Positions 27,000 to 35,670 of a DNA stretch of 64,000 bases are shown here, piece by piece. A program made the translations under genes and the position numbers. The first letter of the stretch is position 1, and every line of letters starts with the position of its first letter. The notes below the pieces were generated by a model. It worked only from the letters and a program-made list of their open reading frames with translations, did not search any database and was not told where the DNA came from. The DNA is from Alphaproteobacteria bacterium (GTDB taxonomy: Bacteria > Pseudomonadota > Alphaproteobacteria > Rickettsiales > SXRF01): positions 1 through 64,000 of the forward strand of contig JANYES010000002.1 in assembly GCA_025362975.1 (NCBI GenBank). The letters run 5' to 3'.

Positions 27000-28212
27000 C
27001 GCTGCCGGGTGCTTCCTTTTTCGGCGGAGCCGCGGGCTCGGCGGGCTTTTCTGTTTTGGTTGCGGGTTGTTCAATTTTTTCTGGGGCTTTTACTTCAGGC
27101 GCTTTTGGTTTTTTCTCTGGTTCGGCTTTGGATTTGACTAGGGAGAGTTGCAGTGTATCGAGCACGTTGCGGCCGTCGAGGTAAATTCTAGCGTTTTTAA
27201 TCCAGTCGGCGAGGGCGTCGGTGGCAAGCGGGGAGAGGGAGAGCATTTCTTTGAGGGCGAGGGCGATTTCGCCGTGGTTTACCTTGGCTTCTGCGCGGGC
27301 GAGGATGGCTTCGTCGTCGGGGCCTTGCTGGTGTTCGCCTTCTTTGCGGATGCGGATCAGCGAGGCGAGGTTGCGGGCGAAGGTGTTGCCTTTATGCTCG
27401 GCGGAAAGCGCTTGTGGCACGGTTTGTTCAAACTGGGATTGCAGGGTGGGAAGCGTTGGGATGCCGTCGGAGGCGAAGGGTTTCAGCTGCATCAGCAGGG
27501 CTTTTTTACTGCCGTCGGTGAGGGTGGATTCGAGTTGTTTTAGTTCGCCGTCGAAGGGTTCGCCGCGGTTGGCGCTTTCTTTCAGGATGGAAAAGGCGGT
27601 GATGGCGGTGAGTTCGCGGGCGTCGTCGGCGTGGAGTTCGTCGAATTGGGATTTGAGATCGCTGACGGATTCGGTTTGCGCGGCGAGTTTGGCGTCGAGG
27701 GCGGCGCGCTGTTTGATGGTGTCGTCGAGGAGTTTTTTCATGTCGGCCATGTCTTTGCTCATGGCGGTTAGCTGGGTTTCGAGCTGGGCGATGCGGGCTT
27801 TTTCGGCTTCGCTGACGACGGGTGCGGCGACGATGGCGGCGGGCGCGGTGGCATGCGCGGCTACGGGTTCTTCGGCGGGTTTAGGTTGGGCGGTTTCGGT
27901 TTTTGGGAATTCGGGTTCGACGGGTTTTTCTTCGGCTTTGGGCTCGGTTTTTTCGGGGATGGCGAGCGGGTTAGCGGCGGGTTCGGCGGGTTTTATTGCG
28001 GGTTCGCTTGTGTTTTTTCGCGGCGGGCGGGTGTATTGCGGATGAGGGGTGGGGGTGCTGTGGCTGTAGGGGGAGAAAAGCGACGGGATGTTCTTGGCGA
28101 GAAGAAGCCAGACAAGGATGAAAATGCCGAAGATGAAGGTGAATTTGCGCGTCAGCACCTGAAATATGGATGCCGGGCGTTCGGTTTCTTCTTCTGGTAA
28201 ATCGTCGGTCAT
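26992..28212 (-). CDS. mitofilin-like inner-membrane protein (COG4223 type)
   Basis: A 406-aa protein with one N-terminal membrane anchor (TFIFGIFILVWLLLAKNIPS), a Pro/Glu-rich periplasmic linker, a coiled coil (about residues 140-200, ISQLET-like heptads such as KARIAQLETQLTAMSKDMAD) and a C-terminal helical domain. A protein of this design, related to mitofilin/Mic60, typically sits between hemD and hemY in alphaproteobacteria, as here. Mic60 relatives shape inner-membrane folds and contact the outer membrane; that role here is inferred. The C-terminus ends in another Lys/Pro-rich tail. Confidence 0.85.
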   Translation of the reverse strand: MTDDLPEEETERPASIFQVLTRKFTFIFGIFILVWLLLAKNIPSLFSPYSHSTPTPHPQYTRPPRKNTSEPAIKPAEPAANPLAIPEKTEPKAEEKPVEPEFPKTETAQPKPAEEPVAAHATAPAAIVAAPVVSEAEKARIAQLETQLTAMSKDMADMKKLLDDTIKQRAALDAKLAAQTESVSDLKSQFDELHADDARELTAITAFSILKESANRGEPFDGELKQLESTLTDGSKKALLMQLKPFASDGIPTLPTLQSQFEQTVPQALSAEHKGNTFARNLASLIRIRKEGEHQQGPDDEAILARAEAKVNHGEIALALKEMLSLSPLATDALADWIKNARIYLDGRNVLDTLQLSLVKSKAEPEKKPKAPEVKAPEKIEQPATKTEKPAEPAAPPKKEAPGSDD

Positions 28213-28228
28213 GAGTCAGCCTGTTGTT

Positions 28229-28954
28229 TTAAAATGCATTATCCACGCACTCCAGCAGAGATGCAAGCGTTGCTTCGTCGCTGATGTGGCGTTTGGCCCA
28301 GACGTGCTTGTTCAGGCACTCGGCGATGGCTTGGCTCAAGCAGAAGGCGTGCAGCGGCTGGACGGTGTCTTGCAGGTTCGCTTTGGCAATGAGGGCGGTG
28401 AAGAGCTGGGCGGCGCGGGGGGACAGGAAGGTGACGCCGTCTAGCTGGCCGCGCTTGAGTTGTTCGATGAAAGTGTCGGAGAGCTGGGTGCTGGCGATGG
28501 CTTCGTAGAGCACGAGGCGGTCGATGAACATTTCGGGGAGGAGTTCGGTGAGGTCGGCGCGGACGTGTTCGCCGGAGAGGTAGACGAAGCTGGAGTCTTC
28601 ATCGTAGCCGTCGCGGATGAAATGGGCAAGTTTTTCTACGTTGCCGCCAGCGGAGCTGACGCGGCATAAGCCCAGCGATTTTGCGGCGCGCGCGGTGGAT
28701 TCGCCGACGCAGATGAGGAAGAAGTCGCGCAGATCGGTAAGCATGGCTAGCGCCTGCACGGCGTGGCGGCTGGTGACGATGACGGCGTCTGGTTCCTGGT
28801 CTAGCAGGTTTTGCAGGGGGGTGCGCTGGGTATGGTCGAGGGTAATGTGGGTGAGGGGTTCGTGGATGACGCGGTGGCTTTTTTCGTGCAGAGCGTCGGT
28901 GATGATGTGTTCATCGCCTTTGGGCCTTGTGACGACGATGGCTTTGCCGGTCAT
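28229..28954 (-). CDS. hemD: uroporphyrinogen-III synthase
   Basis: Closes hydroxymethylbilane to uroporphyrinogen III in heme synthesis. The 241-aa protein has the poorly conserved but recognisable family pattern: [44 protein letters not shown], and [14 protein letters not shown]. Position next to the mitofilin-like and hemY genes supports the call. Its ATG overlaps the acpS stop by four bases. hemC is not in the window. Confidence 0.9.
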   Translation of the reverse strand: MTGKAIVVTRPKGDEHIITDALHEKSHRVIHEPLTHITLDHTQRTPLQNLLDQEPDAVIVTSRHAVQALAMLTDLRDFFLICVGESTARAAKSLGLCRVSSAGGNVEKLAHFIRDGYDEDSSFVYLSGEHVRADLTELLPEMFIDRLVLYEAIASTQLSDTFIEQLKRGQLDGVTFLSPRAAQLFTALIAKANLQDTVQPLHAFCLSQAIAECLNKHVWAKRHISDEATLASLLECVDNAF

Positions 28955-29349
28955 AGGCGCTCTGCAGAAATGATGACGTGGGCGGAGGCGTAGGGGTATT
29001 CATCACTCAGTGTCAGGTGGATGATGGGGTGCATGCCTGCGGGGGTCATGGATTCCAGGCGGGCAAGGGCGCCGCCGGTGAGGCGCATGGTGGGAGCGCC
29101 TGATGGGGCGTTGACGACTTCCATGTTGCGCCAGAAGACGCCACGGCGAAGGCCGGTGCCAAGCGCTTTGGCGCAGGCTTCTTTGGCGGCGAAGCGCTTG
29201 GCGTAGGTCGGGGCGGGGATGTGGCGGGAAGCGGCTTTCTGGCGCTCAGTGTCGGTGAAGATGCGCTCTTCGAAGCGGACGCCGAAGCGGGCGAGGGATT
29301 TTTCGATGCGGCGGATGTCGGTGATGTCGTTGCCAATGCCGAGAATCAT
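28951..29349 (-). CDS. acpS: holo-[acyl-carrier-protein] synthase
   Basis: Transfers 4'-phosphopantetheine from CoA to acyl carrier protein. The 132-aa protein has the magnesium-site motif [15 protein letters not shown] at the N-terminus and the signature [15 protein letters not shown]. The C-terminal [15 protein letters not shown] is also typical. Its start overlaps the pdxJ stop by four bases; pdxJ-acpS is a conserved proteobacterial pair. Here hemD, rather than lepB, follows. Confidence 0.96.
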   Translation of the reverse strand: MILGIGNDITDIRRIEKSLARFGVRFEERIFTDTERQKAASRHIPAPTYAKRFAAKEACAKALGTGLRRGVFWRNMEVVNAPSGAPTMRLTGGALARLESMTPAGMHPIIHLTLSDEYPYASAHVIISAERL

Positions 29350-30068
29350 GTGCGTGCCTCGTTCATGATTCTGCGCATGCGTTTGACGGCTTTGTCGAGG
29401 CCAACGAAGACGGCGTCGCCGATGAGGAAATGACCGATATTGAGTTCGACGATTTCGGGGATGGCGGCGATGGCGGGAACGTTGTTGTAGTCGAGGCCGT
29501 GGCCGGCGTGGACTTCGATGCCGAGGGCGGCGGCTTGGGTAGCGGCATTTGCGAGGGCGGTTAAATGTTTTGGGTCGTCGGGGTGCTCGGCGTAGGTGCC
29601 GGTGTGGAGTTCGATGGCCCGCGCCCCGATGCGGGCGGCTGCTTTGATTTGTTCCGGGGACGGATCGATGAAGAGCGAGACGCGGCTGCCGTTGTCTTGA
29701 AGTTTGGCGACGTATTGCTTCAAGGAGTGTTCGACGGCGAGGACGTTGAGGCCGCCTTCGGTGGTTAGTTCGGCGCGTTTTTCAGGGACGAGGCAGACGG
29801 CATGCGGGCGGGTTTTAAGGGCGATGGCGAGCATTTCTTCGGTGGCGGCCATTTCTAAGTTGAGGGGCTTGCCGACTTCGGTGCGCAGGCGTTCGATGTC
29901 GCGGTCTCGGATGTGGCGGCGGTCTTCGCGCAAGTGGGCGGTGATGCTGTCGGCACCGGCGCTGGCGGCCATGATTGCCGCCTGGATGGGGCAGGGATGT
30001 GTGCCGCCGCGCGCGTTGCGGAGCGTGGCGACGTGGTCGATGTTGATGCCGAGGCGGAGTGTGGTCAT
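29346..30068 (-). CDS. pdxJ: pyridoxine 5'-phosphate synthase
   Basis: TIM-barrel enzyme that joins 1-deoxyxylulose 5-phosphate and 3-amino-1-hydroxyacetone phosphate in vitamin B6 synthesis. Signatures: [61 protein letters not shown], and [10 protein letters not shown]. At 240 aa it is full length. The product, PLP precursor, also serves ALA synthase, which makes its place beside heme genes reasonable, though pdxJ-acpS linkage is general. Confidence 0.97.
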   Translation of the reverse strand: MTTLRLGINIDHVATLRNARGGTHPCPIQAAIMAASAGADSITAHLREDRRHIRDRDIERLRTEVGKPLNLEMAATEEMLAIALKTRPHAVCLVPEKRAELTTEGGLNVLAVEHSLKQYVAKLQDNGSRVSLFIDPSPEQIKAAARIGARAIELHTGTYAEHPDDPKHLTALANAATQAAALGIEVHAGHGLDYNNVPAIAAIPEIVELNIGHFLIGDAVFVGLDKAVKRMRRIMNEART

Positions 30069-30140
30069 AGGAGCAGTAAATTAGCGTATTTGCGGGCGAT
30101 TGTCGATGGTTTTGGGAGAAAGTAAGGCATTGGAATCGGA

Positions 30141-30623
30141 CTATAATGCCTTCTGCATCAGGACGGTGTCGATCCACTGGCCGAATTTGTTGCCGACGTG
30201 AGTGAGGATGCCCGACTGGGTGAAGCCTAGGGAGGTGTGCAGATGGAGGGAGGCGGCGTTGCCGGAACCGGCGATGATTGCGAGCATTTGGGCGAAGTCT
30301 TTCTGGCTGCACTGGGTGATGAGTTCTTGCAGCAGTTTTTTGCCGATGCCTTTGCCTTGGTGGGCGGCAGAAACGTAGACGGACTCTTCAACGGTGTGGC
30401 GATAGCCGGGGCGGGGGCGGTAAGGGAAGGCGTAGGCGTAGCCGATGGTTTCGTTGCCCTCTTTGGCGACGAGGTAGACGAGGTTATCTTGCCAGCGGGT
30501 TTTTAAGGTGGCGAGGTTGGGCGGGATTGTTTCCATCGTGACGGTGCTGGAGAGCACGTAGGGCGCGTAGATCGCGTGGATGGCGGGGAAATCGGATTCG
30601 GTCGCGGGGAGGATGTGGGTCAT
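30141..30623 (-). CDS. GNAT N-acetyltransferase (phosphinothricin acetyltransferase-like)
   Basis: A 160-aa acetyl-CoA-dependent acetyltransferase. The start ILPATESDFPAIHAIYAPYV, YAYAFPYRPRPGYRHTVEES and the CoA loop HQGKGIGKKLLQELI match the Pat/MddA subgroup, which acetylates phosphinothricin or methionine sulfoximine-type amino acids. The substrate is not fixed by the sequence. It lies two bases upstream of a membrane-protein stop and 72 bases before pdxJ, on the same strand. Confidence 0.88.
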   Translation of the reverse strand: MTHILPATESDFPAIHAIYAPYVLSSTVTMETIPPNLATLKTRWQDNLVYLVAKEGNETIGYAYAFPYRPRPGYRHTVEESVYVSAAHQGKGIGKKLLQELITQCSQKDFAQMLAIIAGSGNAASLHLHTSLGFTQSGILTHVGNKFGQWIDTVLMQKAL

Positions 30624-30624
30624 A

Positions 30625-31308
30625 TCAGTTTAGGAAGGGACCGCCTTTTAGGATGGGGATGAGGTAGATGATGCCGGAGCAGACGTGCCACATGAATAGC
30701 AGGCCGGTGAGCCATAGGCTAGTGCGGTTGGCGGTGGGGTCTTTGGCCCATTTCAGCCATTCGATGGCGGAGGAAAGGAAGAGGAGTTGTAGCGCGATGT
30801 CGTAGCCCCAACCGAAATTGCCGTCTTTGAGGCGCTTTTCTTCGGCGAGGAAGATGAGCATGGAGGCAGCTGCGAGGTAGGTGCACCATGAGAGCGCGAG
30901 GGCGGTGGAGTTTTTGCGGCGGAAGATGAGCAGCGATAGGGGGAAGGCGATGGCCATGAGTAAGGAGATGAAGGGGTTGGGGGAGCACAGACCCCAGACG
31001 CTGAGTGGGGCGAAGATGATTTTGTCGGGCTGGGTGATGTCACTGGTGAGGTAGATGACGTTGATTTGCCAGAGCAGGAGTACGGCGACGGGGATGAAGG
31101 AGGCGAAAAATTTCAGGCGCAGCGGGATGGGGGCGGCGATGAGGTAGAAGGTGAGCGCGGGAAAGAAGGCGCTGGCGAAGCTGGGTTTGATGAAGGTGGT
31201 GATGAGGAGTAGAGCGGAAAAGAGCGCGAAGTTTCGGGCGCGCGGGGTGAGGTGTCGATCGATGAGCAGGATGGCGGTGAAGAAGGTGGGGAGGGCGAAG
31301 GCGCGCAT
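30625..31308 (-). CDS. integral membrane protein, possibly truncated
   Basis: A 227-aa hydrophobic protein with about seven membrane spans (for example TFFTAILLIDRHLT, FALFSALLLITTFIKPSFAS, FFASFIPVAVLLLWQINVIY, FISLLMAIAFPLSLLIF, LALSWCTYLAAASMLIFLAE). The FIKPSFA phrase and the spacing of segments recall the second half of large GT-C or polymerase-type membrane proteins, so this may be a C-terminal remnant whose front half is lost; a stop lies five codons upstream of the ATG. No enzymatic motif is seen. Confidence 0.65.
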   Translation of the reverse strand: MRAFALPTFFTAILLIDRHLTPRARNFALFSALLLITTFIKPSFASAFFPALTFYLIAAPIPLRLKFFASFIPVAVLLLWQINVIYLTSDITQPDKIIFAPLSVWGLCSPNPFISLLMAIAFPLSLLIFRRKNSTALALSWCTYLAAASMLIFLAEEKRLKDGNFGWGYDIALQLLFLSSAIEWLKWAKDPTANRTSLWLTGLLFMWHVCSGIIYLIPILKGGPFLN

Positions 31309-31410
31309 TGAACCATAACTTTAGCCTTTAATATTTGGGGCTTAGAATGGGATGAATTTAATCGTGCCGGGGTGGCAGGACAAGGGGAAAGATGGATGGT
31401 GCTGAAATGA

Positions 31411-31449
31411 AAACGGGAGAGTCCAAGTTGCCTTGGTTCTCTCCCGTTA
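31411..31449 (-). terminator. rho-independent terminator
   Basis: ACGGGAGAG (31413-31421) pairs with CTCTCCCGT (31439-31447), and the inner CCAAG pairs with CTTGG. On the minus strand the stem is followed by TTTT. It lies a few bases after the stop of the 71-aa gene and should end its transcript. Confidence 0.85.
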
Positions 31450-31453
31450 TTTA

Positions 31454-31669
31454 TTATTCGTAGTCAGCGGACTCTTCGTTTCGAGCCGCGAATGCTTCGC
31501 TAGCCGCTTTTTCTGCGGCGATTTTGTCGTCCAGCATTTGCTGGGTTTCCGACATCTGCGTGAGCAGAACCTGCGGGACTTCCTTCTGGAAGTTTTGCAG
31601 GATGCTGATGGTTCGCTGGATGGCGATCAGGTCGTTGGTGATTCCAGCGACGGTATAAGGCGTATTCAT
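31454..31669 (-). CDS. hypothetical protein, 71 aa
   Basis: A small soluble protein with a strong AAGGAG binding site before the ATG and a clear terminator after the stop, so it is a well-defined single-gene unit. It is one long acidic helix by appearance (IQRTISILQNFQKEVPQVLL, then KIAAEKAASEAFAARNEES). No cysteine and no signal peptide. I do not recognise the family. The 200-base AT-rich region upstream (31670-31870) probably holds its promoter. Confidence 0.85.
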   Translation of the reverse strand: MNTPYTVAGITNDLIAIQRTISILQNFQKEVPQVLLTQMSETQQMLDDKIAAEKAASEAFAARNEESADYE

Positions 31670-31870
31670 GCCTGTCTCCTTCTTCGACGCGGGCTGCAGT
31701 TGCAGTATCCGCGATAGCTTTTCCAGATTTCCGCCATACGTTTGGTATGGTCAGTTTAAAAATTGGAAAAAAGCGATTGGTTTATATATAGCCTGAAAAG
31801 GACTGATAAACAAGCGGTATTAATAAATATTAACTAAACTGTTGGGTATGATATTGGGCTGAACAGTATG

Positions 31871-32269
31871 TTATGCTGTTAATTCAGTGATTTGGGTTTT
31901 GGCGACGTCTTTAAGTGGAGAGGGTGGTAGCGTGTGAAGGGCCACGTGGGTGAAGAGTTCGACCATGCGGTAGAGCATGATGGCGGCGACGACAAGGACG
32001 AAGAGGCGGGTGAGGTAAAACCAGAGCTTTAGCTTGGTGTTTCGCGCGCAGCGCCAAAGGCTGGTGAAGATGAAAATACTGTAGGCGATGACGTACAGGC
32101 ATTTAAGGGCGAGGGTGGCGAGGAAATGGCCCGGCGGGTAAAAGGGCAGGAAATGATGGAGCACCCAGTCTGATAGCTGGAAGAGGATAAGCCAACCCCA
32201 GAAGACAATCCAGAGCTTTTCGGCGCCGCGCCAGGCGCGCTTTGTGGAGTTGAGGAGTCGGCGGAGCAT
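31871..32269 (-). CDS. hypothetical membrane protein, 132 aa
   Basis: Predicted inner-membrane protein with three spans (LWIVFWGWLILFQLSDWVL; ATLALKCLYVIAYSIFIFTS; LTRLFVLVVAAIMLYRMVEL) and a basic N-terminus. Its ATG begins directly after the stop of the (p)ppGpp synthetase gene with no gap, so the two are co-transcribed and probably coupled. No family recognised. Confidence 0.75.
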   Translation of the reverse strand: MLRRLLNSTKRAWRGAEKLWIVFWGWLILFQLSDWVLHHFLPFYPPGHFLATLALKCLYVIAYSIFIFTSLWRCARNTKLKLWFYLTRLFVLVVAAIMLYRMVELFTHVALHTLPPSPLKDVAKTQITELTA

Positions 32270-34429
32270 TTACGTCTGGTAGCGTTCGACGCTTTGGACG
32301 ACTTCCTTGCTGCGTAGATTGGCGATGATGTTGTTGAGATGAGGCAGGTCGCGCACCTCGATGTCAATGAGGATTTCGAAGAAATCGATGGAGCGGTTGA
32401 CGATTTTCAAATTGCTGATGTTGCCCATTTCCTTGGCGATAACGTTGGTGACGGTGGCCAGCGCGCTTGGCTCGTGGCTGATATGGGCGCGGATGCGGCC
32501 GACGTGCTGGCTTTCGGTCTGGTCGCGTTCCCATGCGACGTCGATCCAGCGTTCGGGGGAGTCGGAATAGTTCTCAAGGGTTTCGCAATCCATCGTGTGG
32601 ATGTTGATGCCTTTGCCGGTGGTGACGATGCCGACGATGCGGTCGCCGGGGAGAGGATGGCAACAGCCGGCAAAATGGATGGCCATGTTGGGCATGAGGC
32701 CGCGGATGGGCATCGGGTTGGTTTCGCTGGTTTTCTTTTTGCGGAACGGTTTGGACAGGCTCGAAATGATCGAATTGTTGCTGACGGGTTCAAGCGGTTT
32801 GCGCGCACCGATAACGACTTCGGCGACGTGCTGGCGGCTGATGAGGCCTTCGCCGACTTCGGCGAGCAGGTCTTCAACGTTTTTCTTGTTGAAGGTGGGC
32901 AGATGGGCTTCGATCATTTTTTCGTTCAGCTCCTCGCCTTCCTGCTTGAAGGTTTTAGTGAGGACGGCGCGGCCGAGATTGATATATTCGTTGCGCTGCT
33001 GGGTGCGGACGTATTTGCGGATTTCGCTTTTGGCTTTGCCCGTGACGACGAAACGTTCCCAGCTTGGGGAGGGAGTTTGCGTTTTGGAGGTGATGATTTC
33101 GATCTGGTCGCCGTTTTTTAGTTTGGTGCGCAAAGGCACGATGCGGCCGTTGATTTTGGCGCCGACGCAGGTGTCGCCGACACCAGAGTGGACGGCGTAG
33201 GCAAAGTCTACTGGGGTAGCGCCGCGCGGGAACGCGAGGATGTCGCCTTTGGGGGAGAAGCAAAACACCTGGTCGTGGTACATCTCTAACTTGGTGTTTT
33301 CGAGGAACTCTTCGGCGTTGGAAGATTTATCCAAGATATCGAGTAGCTCGCGTATCCAGCGGAACTGTTTGCCGTCGCGCACGGCTTTATCGTTTTGCTT
33401 GTAGGCCCAGTGGGCGGCGAGGCCGTATTCAGAGAGTTCTTCCATCTCCTTGGTGCGAATCTGGATTTCGACGCGCTGCTGGCCGGGCCCTAAGACGGCG
33501 GTGTGCAGCGACTGGTAGCCGTTCGATTTGGGGGTGGAGATGTAGTCTTTGAAGCGGCCGGGGATGGTGTGCCATTCGGCATGGATAACGCCGAGGGCCT
33601 GGTAACATTCGGCAATATCGTCGACGACAATGCGGAACGCGATGATGTCGGAAAGCTGTTCAAACTCGACGTTTTTGTTTTCCATCTTTTTCCAGATGGA
33701 GAAAGGTTTTTTCTCGCGGCCATGCACAGCGGCGTTGGGCAGGCCGGCAGCGGCGAGTTTTTGTTTGATACCCTCGAGAGTTTTATTTAACTCGGCGGAT
33801 TCTGCGTTACGTAGGAAGTCGAGGCGCTTGACGATGGACTCGCGGGCTTCGGGGTAGAGTTCGGCGAAGGCGAGGTCTTGCAGATCGTCTTTTAAGTTGC
33901 GCATGCCGATGCGTTCGGCCAGTGCGGCGTAGATTTCGACGGTTTCGCGGGCGATGCGCTGGCGCTTTTCCGGGTTCTTGATGAACTTGAGCGTTTCCAT
34001 GTTATGCATGCGGTCGGCGAGCTTGACGAGCAGGACGCGCAGATCTTCCGACATGGCGATGAGGAGCTTGCGGAAGTTCTCCGCCTGATTCATGTTCTCG
34101 GTTTTTCCTTCGAGACGTGACAATTTGGTCACACCATCGACGAGGTTGCGGATTTCCTTGCCGAAGCTGGCTTCGATATCGTCCAGGGTGACGTCGGTGT
34201 CTTCGACGGTGTCGTGCAGCAGCGCGGTGGCGATGGAAGCGGTGTCTAATTTGAACTGAGTGAGCTTATACGCCACTTCCACGGGATGGGAGAAGTAGGG
34301 CGCGCCTGACGCGCGTTTCTGGGTGCCATGCGCCTTCATGGCGAAGACGTAGGCGCGGTTTATAAGGTCTTCGTCGGCGTCGGGATCATAGGATTTGACC
34401 TTCTCGACTAGTTCGTACTGTCTGATCAT
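32270..34429 (-). CDS. bifunctional (p)ppGpp synthetase/hydrolase (Rsh)
   Basis: Makes and degrades (p)ppGpp, the stringent-response alarmone. Within 719 aa: an N-terminal HD hydrolase domain with the intact HDTVEDTDVTLDDIEASFG motif and RMHNMETLKF; a synthetase domain with YISTPKSNGYQSLHT and the VEIQIRT and LAAHWAYK motifs; a TGS domain (LAFPRGATPVDFAYAVHSG) near residue 390; then a zinc-finger-like CCHPLPGDRIVG and a C-terminal ACT domain. Both activities look intact, as in the single Rsh of alphaproteobacteria (also named relA or spoT). rpoZ, its common neighbour, is not adjacent. Confidence 0.96.
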   Translation of the reverse strand: MIRQYELVEKVKSYDPDADEDLINRAYVFAMKAHGTQKRASGAPYFSHPVEVAYKLTQFKLDTASIATALLHDTVEDTDVTLDDIEASFGKEIRNLVDGVTKLSRLEGKTENMNQAENFRKLLIAMSEDLRVLLVKLADRMHNMETLKFIKNPEKRQRIARETVEIYAALAERIGMRNLKDDLQDLAFAELYPEARESIVKRLDFLRNAESAELNKTLEGIKQKLAAAGLPNAAVHGREKKPFSIWKKMENKNVEFEQLSDIIAFRIVVDDIAECYQALGVIHAEWHTIPGRFKDYISTPKSNGYQSLHTAVLGPGQQRVEIQIRTKEMEELSEYGLAAHWAYKQNDKAVRDGKQFRWIRELLDILDKSSNAEEFLENTKLEMYHDQVFCFSPKGDILAFPRGATPVDFAYAVHSGVGDTCVGAKINGRIVPLRTKLKNGDQIEIITSKTQTPSPSWERFVVTGKAKSEIRKYVRTQQRNEYINLGRAVLTKTFKQEGEELNEKMIEAHLPTFNKKNVEDLLAEVGEGLISRQHVAEVVIGARKPLEPVSNNSIISSLSKPFRKKKTSETNPMPIRGLMPNMAIHFAGCCHPLPGDRIVGIVTTGKGINIHTMDCETLENYSDSPERWIDVAWERDQTESQHVGRIRAHISHEPSALATVTNVIAKEMGNISNLKIVNRSIDFFEILIDIEVRDLPHLNNIIANLRSKEVVQSVERYQT

Positions 34430-34649
34430 CGGACGTGAATTCGGTAAATTTTTTCTTTGTTTTTAATTTAGGTGTTTCTATTGTAGACCAAGAGGTGACA
34501 TATTAGAAGCGCATTCACATTGCGAAGCACACAATCTATATACGGTTACTTGTTAACACAGACGGGCGACTTCCTTAATTAAAATTCATCAATACGACGA
34601 TTTTTCCGGTTTAAACTTTTAAATAATAGCCGCAAAACGGCTCTCAGCC

Positions 34650-34664
34650 TTAATGCTTTCTTAA
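34650..34664. promoter_or_regulatory. candidate CtrA-type site before cpaB
   Basis: TTAA at 34650-34653, seven bases, TTAA at 34661-34664, followed by AC. This matches the TTAA-N7-TTAAC form of the CtrA binding site, 44 bases before the cpaB start. CtrA controls pilus genes in Caulobacter, which makes the location sensible. The surrounding gap (34430-34707) is AT-rich. Confidence 0.5.
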
Positions 34665-34707
34665 ACTGGGAATTCTATGCTTAGGAAATATTACTGGAGG
34701 ATTAGGT

Positions 34708-35670
34708 TTGTCTAGACGGTCTTTATTATTGTTGCTGGCAGCGGGCATCGTGATTTTTACGATATTGCTTTTGCGCAGCCGTCTTTCGGATGCACCTGCT
34801 TCGGCACCTGTGGCGCAGGCCGCGCGGATTGTGGTTGCTAAGCGTGATCTAGTCGTCGGGAGTTTTGTGCAGGGAATGCAGGATCTGGATTTTGCACCCG
34901 CGCCGGATTTAACGCAGATCGTTGCTGTGCCCGGCGAGGCGACATCGCCCGCAACGGGGCTGCCGCTTTCGGCTACACCTAAAGAGTCTTATTTATATGA
35001 AGGGTCGGTGAAGCTTACTGACTTTAATGGCGCGGTTGTGCGCCGTTCGCTGAAAGCGGGCGAGCCGGTGCCACAGTTTTCTCTGATGAAATCGGGCGAG
35101 GGCGGGTTTATGTCTGCGGTGCTGGAACCGGGCATGCGCGCGGTGTCTATCGCGGTGAACGCCACGTCGGGCAACGCAGGGTTCGTGACGCCGGGCGACA
35201 AGATCGATCTGATCGTGACGCACAGGATTAAACCGCCCGCGCAGCCTAACGGTGTGGCGCAGGATGAGTTTGTGGTGAGCGAGACGTTTGTGCGCGATGT
35301 GCGCGTGGTGGCGGTGGACCAGATGCTGGATAACCCGGAGAACAAAGCGATTCTGGCAAAGACCATTACGATGGAAGTGAGCCCGCGGCAGGCTGAAGAG
35401 ATTGCGGTGGCGGCGGATTTGGGCAAGGTGTCGGTGGCGCTGCGTAGTTTGACATCGCCGGGTAAGGCGAAGGCTATCGCGGCGGAAGCGCCCGTGGGGA
35501 CGCCGGTTGAAATGGTGGACCCGAACGCAGGCGCGGAAGAACGCGCCAACTCAACGCGCGATAGCGATATCAGCGAATTGCTGTTAAACCGTAAAACGAC
35601 GGGCACACGCGTGCATGTCATTCGCGGCGACAAGACTGAAAACGTGGATTTTGATCAGGAAAAGAAATGA
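34708..35670 (+). CDS. cpaB: Flp pilus assembly protein CpaB (RcpC)
   Basis: Periplasmic Tad/Flp pilus assembly protein of 320 aa, thought to link the outer-membrane secretin to the inner-membrane parts. An N-terminal membrane anchor (LLLLLAAGIVIFTILLLRS) is followed by an SAF-type domain (IVVAKRDLVVGSFVQGMQ; VLEPGMRAVSIAVNATSGNA) and the GDKIDLIVTH motif. The start is TTG 34708 with GGAGG seven bases upstream. It is the first gene of cpaBCDE and overlaps cpaC by four bases. Confidence 0.95.
   Translation: MSRRSLLLLLAAGIVIFTILLLRSRLSDAPASAPVAQAARIVVAKRDLVVGSFVQGMQDLDFAPAPDLTQIVAVPGEATSPATGLPLSATPKESYLYEGSVKLTDFNGAVVRRSLKAGEPVPQFSLMKSGEGGFMSAVLEPGMRAVSIAVNATSGNAGFVTPGDKIDLIVTHRIKPPAQPNGVAQDEFVVSETFVRDVRVVAVDQMLDNPENKAILAKTITMEVSPRQAEEIAVAADLGKVSVALRSLTSPGKAKAIAAEAPVGTPVEMVDPNAGAEERANSTRDSDISELLLNRKTTGTRVHVIRGDKTENVDFDQEKK

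Noticed and set aside
34677-34715. 12-codon frame (MLRKYYWRIRFV) overlapping the cpaB start, like a leader peptide.
   Set aside because: Too short, no own binding site, no repeated regulatory codon and no attenuator hairpin; chance is the simplest view.
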